Below, one piece after another: positions 7,266 to 13,056 of a DNA stretch of 13,056 bases (within the stretch, counting starts at the first letter, position 1; every line of letters starts with the position of its first letter). The translations under genes were made by a program, and so were the position numbers. A model generated the notes under the pieces. That model saw only the letters and a program-made list of their open reading frames with translations. It ran no database searches and was not told where the DNA came from. This stretch comes from Candidatus Poseidoniaceae archaeon (GTDB lineage: Archaea > Thermoplasmatota > Poseidoniia > Poseidoniales > Poseidoniaceae): NCBI GenBank assembly GCA_029250305.1, contig JAQXFM010000331.1, forward strand, positions 1-13,056, in the 5' to 3' direction.

Positions 7266-8007
7266 AGGCCGCCGCATCGAGCCAATCATAGCCTCGTTCT
7301 TCCAGTTCCAGTGCCAATTCGGGACCGCCGGTTTTGACGATCGCTCCATCGATCATTGCGTGTACGTAATGTGGTTTCACATGGTCCAGCAATCGTTGGT
7401 AGTGGGTAATGATGAGGCATCCTGCTTCTGGTGCAATTTCGTTGATGCCTTTGGATACAATCCTGAGGGCGTCAATATCCAGACCTGAATCAGTTTCATC
7501 GAGCAGGGCAAGACTCGGTTTGAGGAGCAGCATCTGGAGGATTTCCAATCGCTTCTTTTCGCCGCCACTGAAGCCGTCGTTAACATACCTCGATAGGAAG
7601 CTCTTGTCCATCTCAAGTTTGCTCATTGCTTCGTTGAGTTCCTTTCGGAAAGCACGCCCTTTTGGAGGATCGTCTCGCACGGAGGCAACCGACTTTTTGA
7701 GGAATGTACCGACTTGAACGCCTGGAATAACTGCTGGGTATTGGAAGGAGAGGAACATGCCAGCACGGGCTCGTTCAAAGACTGCAAGTTCGTCGAGTGG
7801 GCGGCCTTGAAAATGGATTTCACCGGAGGTAATCTCGTATGCAGGATGGCCCATGACAACGTTTGCGAGGGTGGATTTCCCTGCGCCGTTTCGCCCCATG
7901 ATGACATGGATTTCGCCACGGTTGATGGTAAGGGTTAGCCCCTTGATGATGGATGTCCCATCAACGCTCACGTGGAGATCTTCAACTCGTAACATCTCTT
8001 GACTCAT
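7264..8007 (-). CDS. sufC: SufC, ABC-type ATPase of the SufBCD complex
   Basis: A 247-residue cytosolic ABC ATPase that drives conformational change of SufB-SufD. Numbered from the chosen start, it has Walker A GRNGAGKST (38-46), Q-loop region SFQYPAVIPGV, signature SGGEKKR (147-153), Walker B with LLDETDSGLD (168-177, including Asp170 and Glu171) and the H-loop ITHYQRLL with His202. DETDSGLD and ITHYQRLL are diagnostic of SufC rather than transport ATPases, and there is no membrane partner. I chose the ATG at 8005-8007 (MSQEMLRVEDLHV). The frame continues to a TTG at 8046 but those residues look unlike the family, and an ATG four codons later is the main alternative. It is the first gene of the suf operon and diverges from the NifU-like gene, so both are likely controlled from the spacer between them. 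Confidence 0.95.
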   Translation of the reverse strand: MSQEMLRVEDLHVSVDGTSIIKGLTLTINRGEIHVIMGRNGAGKSTLANVVMGHPAYEITSGEIHFQGRPLDELAVFERARAGMFLSFQYPAVIPGVQVGTFLKKSVASVRDDPPKGRAFRKELNEAMSKLEMDKSFLSRYVNDGFSGGEKKRLEILQMLLLKPSLALLDETDSGLDIDALRIVSKGINEIAPEAGCLIITHYQRLLDHVKPHYVHAMIDGAIVKTGGPELALELEERGYDWLDAAA

Positions 8008-8145
8008 CGCCACACCCAATCCACCCTCACGCCTCTCCCTTATCAATGGCTGTAGTCAACTTGCGTTCATGAATCACCCAACTGACAGCCAATCGTCACT
8101 TGTTTTAATCCGAGCCTTGAAATGGTGGCGCCCAAACCATAATCC
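8008..8145. promoter_or_regulatory. Divergent promoter region between sufC and the NifU-like gene
   Basis: A 138-base spacer. The AT-rich GTTTTAA at 8102-8108 could act as a TATA element rightward, about 40 bases before the NifU-like ATG, giving a short leader. Read on the other strand (TTAAAAC) it could serve sufC with a longer leader. A second leftward candidate is TTGATAA (8040-8046), which would put the sufC transcript start close to its ATG. A perfect 8-bp palindrome TTCATGAA lies at 8066-8073, between the candidate elements, and might be a regulator site. All of this is by eye. Confidence 0.3.
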
Positions 8146-8604
8146 ATGGTGGAAGATGAGTTGGTTGCGGCGTACGCTGCTGAAGCAAAAGCTGCAATGT
8201 CTGCGGAGGCTGCAAAGCGAATCGCCGAAACCGTTGACCCGAAAGAGGAGAAAAGGCTCCGCTCCACCTCCCTTCTCACATTGATCAACACCAGTGACAT
8301 GGTTCCGGCTTTGCTCTCAAGATTGGGTGAGGTCAGGGCCGCACTTGACGGCCACGGCGGAGGCATTGCCATCTCAGCGCTCAACTGGGCCGAAGACGGT
8401 TCCGAAGCATTGGACCTTGTGCTTGATTTGACGGGAGCATGCCTTTCTTGCGGCGCAGCGCCAGGGACTCTGGAAGGAGTCAAAAATGACCTCGAAGGAG
8501 ATTCCGAAATTGTTCGCGTCCAATTTGACAAGGCACTCCTGGACACATTTGACGAACTTGGCCGGGAGTTTATTCTCGTTCACGGCAAGGTTCAGTTTGT
8601 CTGA
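8146..8604 (+). CDS. NifU C-terminal-domain (Nfu-like) Fe-S scaffold/carrier protein
   Basis: A 152-residue protein whose second half matches the NifU C-terminal (Nfu) domain. It has EVRAALDGHGGGIAISAL, then LTGACLSCGAAPGTLEGVKNDL with the Cys99/Cys102 CxxC pair that would bind a bridging cluster between two subunits. The domain lacks the usual DGGDV wording (HGGGI here) but keeps the Gly-rich turn. The first 60 residues are a charged, alanine-rich helical extension (about 5-60) that I do not recognise. The ATG at 8146 is preceded by no Shine-Dalgarno, so the mRNA may be leaderless or nearly so. An upstream ATG in frame at 8122 is closed by a stop before 8146. The gene is divergent from sufC, so it probably supplies a scaffold or carrier for the Suf pathway. 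This is an inference from family and position. A general thioredoxin-like or unrelated CxxC protein is much less likely. Confidence 0.82.
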   Translation: MVEDELVAAYAAEAKAAMSAEAAKRIAETVDPKEEKRLRSTSLLTLINTSDMVPALLSRLGEVRAALDGHGGGIAISALNWAEDGSEALDLVLDLTGACLSCGAAPGTLEGVKNDLEGDSEIVRVQFDKALLDTFDELGREFILVHGKVQFV

Positions 8605-8669
8605 AGTGGCCAAACATATGGCCCAGCCCAACGGATGGATTCAAGGCCGTCGGGCAACGGGAGAACTCC
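8605..8669 (+). promoter_or_regulatory. Spacer before tgtA with Shine-Dalgarno
   Basis: A 65-base gap between the NifU-like gene and tgtA. GGGAG at 8659-8663 sits six bases before the tgtA ATG and supports that start. An ACATATGG sequence near 8613-8620 could be a weak TATA-like element, so tgtA may have its own promoter or be read through from the NifU-like gene. Confidence 0.4.
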
Positions 8670-10946
8670 ATGGGCACATGGAACGAAGGCCGTAGAGACG
8701 ACCCGAAACCGTGCAGGGAGCAAGACATTGGCTTGTTCGAAATCACGGCGCGTGACGGTCGTGCGAGGCTCGGACGATTGCACACCGCACACGGTGTGCT
8801 CGAGACACCGGCTCTCTTGCCAGTGATCAATCCGAACATTCGCACCATCGAACCCAGAGAAATGTGGGACAGGTACGGAATTGGCGCACTGATTACGAAT
8901 TCCTACATCATTTGGAAGCACGATGAATTGAAGGCAAAGGCAACAGCCGATGGAGTGCATTCCCTCTTGGATTTCCCCGGCGTTGTGATGACGGATTCAG
9001 GTACTTTCCAGTCCTACATTTATGGAGATGTTGAAGTTGGTGTGGAACAAATTGTTGAGTTTCAAAACAGCATTGGCGTCGACATCGCAACGATGCTGGA
9101 TGTGTTTTCCAGACCCGACATGACCCATGCCCAAGTCGAGGCGTGCGTTGATGAAACCCTCGTTCGAGCAGGCCCCAGTGTCGCCACCTCGGGCAGCACG
9201 ATGCTCAACGGTCCGATTCAAGGCGGATTGTTCCGTGACCTCCGTACAAAATCAGCCAAAGGCATGGCAGCGTATGATTTCGCAGTTCACCCAATCGGGG
9301 GAATCGTTCCCGTCATGGAGCAACATCGATACAAAGACTATGCAAAAATCATGCTGGCAAGCCTACCATACTTGCCACCACAACGGCCAGTTCACATGTT
9401 CGGATGTGGCCACCCAATGTTGTTCCCGATGTCAATTGCATTGGGCGCAGATCTGTTTGATTCCGCAGCCTACGCCCTCTTTGCGAGGGATGGACGCTTG
9501 TTGACCCCATGGGGGACAGAACGAATTGAGTCCATGGTTGACTGGCCCATCCTGATGCCCTGCGTTGCCTACATCAGCCCGTCTGAAGTACGAGCAATGG
9601 CGAAAGACGAGCGAACCAAACTGTTGGCTCGCTACAACCTCGAAATGACCTTGAGCGAACTCGCACGATGCAAGCAAGCCATCCGTGATGGAACCATTTG
9701 GCGGCTGGTTGAACGCCGAAGCCACCAACATCCGGCGCTTCGAGAGGCATTCCTATGGCTATCAACACGGCCTCAACAGGCAATGATGAAACTGAAAATG
9801 CTTGATGACCTCATCCTCAACGACCGAGACGCAGGTCGTGAACGCGGCGAAGAAGCTGGAAGTTGGGAAGAAGGATGGGACTGGCTTGTCCATGCACAAG
9901 AATCTCCACGCAAGGGTGGTGAAGCATGGGGTGGCGAAGACACATTTGTTCGACCTCACATTGTGGCAGCACGCCGCCAATTCATCCAACGATGGGAGCC
10001 AAGTGGAATTGAAGGAAAAGGCGATGATTCTGTGTTGATCATGCACGGTAGCTCTGGCCCATGGCGAGAGCGATTGAGCGACATCATGGCTCGCCTCACC
10101 CATCATTGCCCCGGCTTAGAAGTGCTGATCCTCACACCGGTCGGTCTCGTGCCTTACTCGCTGGAAGACCTCAACCCGTTTGCCCACATTGATGGACCTG
10201 AATGGCTCTGGCGCCGACGACCAAACTTGCCATGGATTCGTCGTGAACTGGATCGTCTTTCCCTCGGTGAGCGTAAAATTGTCACAGTGGACATGTTTGG
10301 AGATGGCATTCAGGCTCGTTGCATGGAAGCCCTCTTCCAAGCGGGCGTGGTGGATGGTGTGGATGACACATCTGCAAGTGCTGTTCCGCTTGACCGTGAC
10401 GGTAGAGATGCTGCGAAATTGATTGTTTACAGGCGACTTGTCTCTGACAAATTAACGGTGCTTCTCAACGTCGATTTCGCCGATGCCAGAACATTGCTTG
10501 GGGATGCAACCTTTGTGGTCAACAGGCAAGGCCGAGTCAAGAACGCCAAAACCAAGGATGGAGCACACATCGCAAGCCCTCGGCTTGGCGACGGCGGTCT
10601 TTCGCTCACTGATGACGGCGCCAAAGCCCTTCACCAACTTCGCAAGATGGCACCTCCAGCAACGCTTGACCCGACATACAACCTCGGACCAAAGGGCGCA
10701 GGGCCCGCTTGGATTGTTGTCGACGATGATGCGGAGCCATTTGTGCGGCAGGGGCGAAATGTGTTCCACGGCTTTGTGTTGGCAGTGGATCCTTGGATTC
10801 AACCGTCACAGACATGCCTGATAGTCAACCAGAAGGGCGAACTTCTCGGCCACGGATTAGCAAACGGAACTGCTGATGAATTCTGCGGATTTAAGAAAGG
10901 AATTGCTGTGAAAACTCGCGGTGGAATTTCCGAAGAAGCACCCTAA
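8670..10946 (+). CDS. tgtA: Archaeosine tRNA-guanine transglycosylase (TgtA) with altered zinc site
   Basis: A 758-residue cytosolic enzyme expected to exchange guanine-15 of tRNA for preQ0, the first committed step toward archaeosine. The catalytic TIM-barrel spans about 20-370. It keeps Asp109 in TDSGTFQ, GPIQGG (181-186), the HPIGGIVP segment, FGCGHPM (244-250) and Asp264 in GADLFDSAAY, so both catalytic aspartates look intact. An ArcS-shared domain covers about 455-600 (EVLILTPVGLVPYSLEDLNPF region) and a PUA tRNA-binding domain about 679-753 (VRQGRNVFHGFV...FKKGIAVKTRGG). The paralogue ArcS is unlikely because it lacks the catalytic aspartates and has a PCxxKPY motif not seen here. The oddity is that the positions that usually hold the CxCxxC and His zinc ligands read Ile294, Met296, Val299 and Tyr322. 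The ATG is supported by GGGAG six bases upstream. Confidence 0.92.
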   Translation: MGTWNEGRRDDPKPCREQDIGLFEITARDGRARLGRLHTAHGVLETPALLPVINPNIRTIEPREMWDRYGIGALITNSYIIWKHDELKAKATADGVHSLLDFPGVVMTDSGTFQSYIYGDVEVGVEQIVEFQNSIGVDIATMLDVFSRPDMTHAQVEACVDETLVRAGPSVATSGSTMLNGPIQGGLFRDLRTKSAKGMAAYDFAVHPIGGIVPVMEQHRYKDYAKIMLASLPYLPPQRPVHMFGCGHPMLFPMSIALGADLFDSAAYALFARDGRLLTPWGTERIESMVDWPILMPCVAYISPSEVRAMAKDERTKLLARYNLEMTLSELARCKQAIRDGTIWRLVERRSHQHPALREAFLWLSTRPQQAMMKLKMLDDLILNDRDAGRERGEEAGSWEEGWDWLVHAQESPRKGGEAWGGEDTFVRPHIVAARRQFIQRWEPSGIEGKGDDSVLIMHGSSGPWRERLSDIMARLTHHCPGLEVLILTPVGLVPYSLEDLNPFAHIDGPEWLWRRRPNLPWIRRELDRLSLGERKIVTVDMFGDGIQARCMEALFQAGVVDGVDDTSASAVPLDRDGRDAAKLIVYRRLVSDKLTVLLNVDFADARTLLGDATFVVNRQGRVKNAKTKDGAHIASPRLGDGGLSLTDDGAKALHQLRKMAPPATLDPTYNLGPKGAGPAWIVVDDDAEPFVRQGRNVFHGFVLAVDPWIQPSQTCLIVNQKGELLGHGLANGTADEFCGFKKGIAVKTRGGISEEAP

Positions 10947-11014
10947 ACAACCCACAAGACGGGGGAGGATTCAAGGTCCTTCGCTGACCACAAAACAGCA
11001 AAGGAGGGCTGTGC
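10947..11014 (+). other. Spacer between tgtA and the ABC transporter genes
   Basis: Apart from the ribosome binding site of the next gene, this 68-base gap shows no T-run, hairpin or TATA box that I can defend. Co-transcription of the transporter with tgtA is possible. Confidence 0.4.
11003..11008 (+). promoter_or_regulatory. Shine-Dalgarno of the ABC ATPase, fixes a GTG start
   Basis: GGAGGG ends six bases before the GTG at 11015-11017. Another GTG at 11011 is in a different frame and too close, so 11015 is the start. Confidence 0.85.
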
Positions 11015-12025
11015 GTGGTTGACGAACTCATTATCAAAACCACTGATTTGACAAAATCCTACGGCCCGCACGTGGCTTTGGACAAACTGAACTTGGCCGT
11101 GAAAAAGGGCGCTACAGGCCTCCTTGGTCCAAACGGCGCCGGCAAATCCACCTTCCTGAAGACAATTTTAGGGTTGATTCAAGCGACGGAAGGTGAGGGG
11201 ACTGTCCTTGGGCATGACATCCGAACCGAGGGTGATGCGATTCGCGCCCGAATTGGGTACATGCCCGAATATGACGCTCTCAACCCCGATATGGATGCAA
11301 TTCACCAAGTCCGTTACTCAGGGGAATTGCTTGGCATGAACCCTACAGTGGCTCTTGCGAGGGCCCACGAATCGTTGCAATACGTTGGGATTGGAGAACA
11401 GCGGTACCGGAACATCGGGAGCTTTTCAACCGGAATGAAACAAGCCACAAAGTTGGCTTGTGCACTGATCCATGACCCAGAACTCATCATTGCTGACGAG
11501 CCCTCGAACGGACTTGATGCAAAGGCGAGAGAATACATGATTCAAACCCTGACAACAACGGTCAGAGCGGGAAATCGCTCCGTATTGATGGCCTCTCACC
11601 TCATGGACGACGTCGAGCGGGTGTGTGACAACATCGTGTTGCTGCACAAAGGAAAGCTGGCCGCCCAAGGCGCAATTGCAGACTTGAAAGCCATCGACCG
11701 CGAGATCGAAATCCATGTGTGGGGTGGTGCCACAAAACTTGCCCAAGCCATGGAAGCTGACGGATTGAAGGTTCGAAGGGAGGGGCGTGTGATGCGAATT
11801 GCACATGACGGAGAAGACACAACAACTCGAATCTTAACCTGCGCTGCCCAAACAGGAGCGCAAGTTCGCCGTATGCATGAGTATGAGGCTTCATTGGAAG
11901 ACCTCTTTTTGGTAATCATGGAAAACCTTGGCTATGAAGTCAAAACAAGTGAAGACCTTCTCGCATCGCCAGCGCTTGCTCGCAAGGTCGATGCTCCGGC
12001 TCACATGGGAGGTGGCGGCGCTTGA
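11015..12025 (+). CDS. ABC-2 type transporter ATP-binding protein
   Basis: A 336-residue cytoplasmic ATPase that would power an ABC-2 type exporter. It has the A-loop region LTKSYGPHVALD, Walker A GPNGAGKST (38-46), a Q-loop-equivalent YMPEYDAL, a signature with STGMKQ (138-143) in place of LSGGQ, Walker B LIIADEP with Glu162, the D-loop NGLDAKAR, and the H-loop with His195. FSTGMKQ is common in CcmA/NatA-like exporters of this class. After the nucleotide-binding domain comes a roughly 75-residue alpha/beta accessory domain closing with YEASLEDLFLVIMENLGYEV, usual for the class, then a 30-residue tail ending in MGGGGA. The substrate cannot be read from sequence. Its TGA overlaps the TTG start of the adjoining permease by three bases within TTGA, so the two are coupled and form one transporter. 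Confidence 0.93.
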   Translation: MVDELIIKTTDLTKSYGPHVALDKLNLAVKKGATGLLGPNGAGKSTFLKTILGLIQATEGEGTVLGHDIRTEGDAIRARIGYMPEYDALNPDMDAIHQVRYSGELLGMNPTVALARAHESLQYVGIGEQRYRNIGSFSTGMKQATKLACALIHDPELIIADEPSNGLDAKAREYMIQTLTTTVRAGNRSVLMASHLMDDVERVCDNIVLLHKGKLAAQGAIADLKAIDREIEIHVWGGATKLAQAMEADGLKVRREGRVMRIAHDGEDTTTRILTCAAQTGAQVRRMHEYEASLEDLFLVIMENLGYEVKTSEDLLASPALARKVDAPAHMGGGGA

Positions 12026-13056
12026 CTGAAGAAGAAAATCCAACAGACAACACCGTTGAATTTGGTGCTGAAGCCCCGGTCACCGGCCAAGGAAGGATGG
12101 AAGCCGCATGGGGTTCAAGCGAAGGTGATGAAGATCTGAGCGCACCCCAAGTCGCAGAACCAGTGACAACGGGCCATGTCTTTGAGCAGATCTACAAACC
12201 ATGGAAAGGCACTCTGAACCCTCGTTGGATGAGGAATTGGGCAATCCTTCGACACCATCTTCTTGGAATATTCAAGAAGGGGCATCGCCCATGGGGCATG
12301 CCGACACGACTCTTCATTCTCATCGTCTTTATAGCCTCATTAAGCGACGCTGCGCTCACGCTTCTTTCGGGCTTGATTGGCGATGGAAGCCTTCACCAAT
12401 TGTGGGGCATTAGCCGCGACAACCTCTACGGCCATGTCTTGGGCTTTTTCCCTCGAAACGTGCTCTATTACCCGATTGTGGCTGCCCTATTGGTTGGCAG
12501 CGTCATCTCTGAAGATCGACAACACGGCACTTCTGCGTTGTACTTCTCACGACCGATCACACGCTTCGATTATGTCGGTATGAAATTCGTTTCCGTCGCT
12601 TTAATCCAATCGTTCGTCGTTCTGCTCACCCTTGCGTTGTATTACTTCGCAGAAATCATCGCACTCGGAAGAGGCTGGGCGTGGATTATGGACACCTTCC
12701 CATTGTTCCTTGCAGCGTTCCTTTCCGGCATGGTGCTCATTTTCACGTACACAAGCATTGGACTCGCTCTCTCAAGCGTCTCCAAGGGCAAATTCTTTCC
12801 CGGAATTGGCTTGTTGTCCATCGTGCTTGGCACGAAGGTGTTGGCGATTTTGGTCTCAACATTGTTTGATCGGGAAATTCTCTACCTTCTATCACCCTAC
12901 GATTGCATGGCCCATGTTGGCCAAACCATCATCGGTACGCAACCAACCTACGACCAATACTCATGGACGTGGTCCCTCGCTTCATTGGTGGCAATGAACG
13001 GCATTGCTCTTTACACACTCAGCGCACGGGTATCTTCGATGGAGGTGACCCGAGAG
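12022..13056 (+). CDS. ABC-2 type transporter permease, truncated by the window end
   Basis: The open frame of 345 codons runs to the last base with no stop, so the C-terminus is missing. The start used is the TTG at 12022, which overlaps the ATPase stop (TTGA). An ATG 25 codons later (12097) is the alternative. The first 90 residues are hydrophilic and acidic, with no signal peptide. Likely membrane segments are at about 96-118, 145-163, 189-211, 225-251, 260-282 and 316-334. Between the second and third lies the family hallmark ISEDRQHGTSALYFSRPITRFDYVGMKF (about 162-189), the cytoplasmic coupling loop of ABC-2 permeases. Together with the upstream ATPase it should form an exporter in the cytoplasmic membrane. 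The substrate is unknown. The long acidic cytoplasmic leader is unusual for the class. Confidence 0.88.
   Translation, partial: MTEEENPTDNTVEFGAEAPVTGQGRMEAAWGSSEGDEDLSAPQVAEPVTTGHVFEQIYKPWKGTLNPRWMRNWAILRHHLLGIFKKGHRPWGMPTRLFILIVFIASLSDAALTLLSGLIGDGSLHQLWGISRDNLYGHVLGFFPRNVLYYPIVAALLVGSVISEDRQHGTSALYFSRPITRFDYVGMKFVSVALIQSFVVLLTLALYYFAEIIALGRGWAWIMDTFPLFLAAFLSGMVLIFTYTSIGLALSSVSKGKFFPGIGLLSIVLGTKVLAILVSTLFDREILYLLSPYDCMAHVGQTIIGTQPTYDQYSWTWSLASLVAMNGIALYTLSARVSSMEVTRE

Noticed and set aside
8008..8046. Upstream TTG start extending SufC by 13 residues
   Set aside because: The extra residues do not resemble the SufC family, and the internal ATG at 8005-8007 gives the usual start.
8670..10946. 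ArcS (archaeosine synthase, TgtA paralogue) as an alternative call
   Set aside because: Both catalytic aspartates of the transglycosylase are present, and the ArcS-specific PCxxKPY motif is not seen.
1..13056. CRISPR arrays, tRNA or rRNA genes, insertion sequences, prophage or defence genes
   Set aside because: No regular repeats, no tRNA-like cloverleaf signals, no transposase or integrase reading frames and no known defence domains were seen. Nearly all sequence is explained by housekeeping genes.

Overview
The window looks like a piece of an archaeal chromosome, most likely a mesophilic Thermoplasmatota-type euryarchaeon such as a marine group II (Poseidoniales) lineage. The archaeal signs are a DRG-type GTPase with a TGS domain, an archaeosine-type tRNA-guanine transglycosylase carrying the archaeal C-terminal domains and PUA domain, and several Shine-Dalgarno sites of the GGAGG/GGTGAT type. 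GrpE and a SufS/SufE pair are bacterial-style components that such archaea are known to carry. The lineage is inferred from gene content only. Genes are densely packed with many overlaps. There are no RNA genes, insertion sequences, CRISPR arrays or other mobile elements that I can support, and no gene-free stretch longer than 300 bases.

Layout. (1) Positions 60-1627, minus strand: an unrecognised 226-residue protein, then the nucleotide exchange factor GrpE, then a small Lys/Ala-rich basic protein. (2) Positions 1775-2890, plus strand: a DRG/OBG-type GTPase whose true start is a GTG. Its stop codon abuts the stop codon of the opposing suf operon. (3) Positions 2891-8007, minus strand: a tightly coupled iron-sulfur assembly operon read sufC-sufB-sufD-sufS-sufE-sufT-like. 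(4) Positions 8146-8604, plus strand and divergent from sufC: a NifU C-terminal-domain protein, a plausible Fe-S scaffold or carrier. (5) Positions 8670-10946, plus strand: TgtA. (6) Positions 11015-13056, plus strand: an ABC-2 type exporter, ATPase followed by a permease that starts at an overlapping TTG and runs off the window end.

How the genes work together. SufS extracts sulfur from cysteine and hands it to SufE. SufB, SufC and SufD build the Fe-S cluster. The NifU-like and SufT-like proteins probably act in carriage or maturation. The other units (GrpE proteostasis, DRG ribosome-associated GTPase, tRNA modification, ABC export) are housekeeping neighbours with no clear mechanistic link to suf.

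The most unusual observation is in TgtA. Both catalytic aspartates and the preQ0-pocket motifs are kept, but all four residues that normally bind the structural zinc appear to be replaced. The rest of the window is ordinary in gene content. Its interesting points are the unknown partners of grpE, nested inverted repeats in one divergent promoter region, and the translational coupling inside the suf operon.
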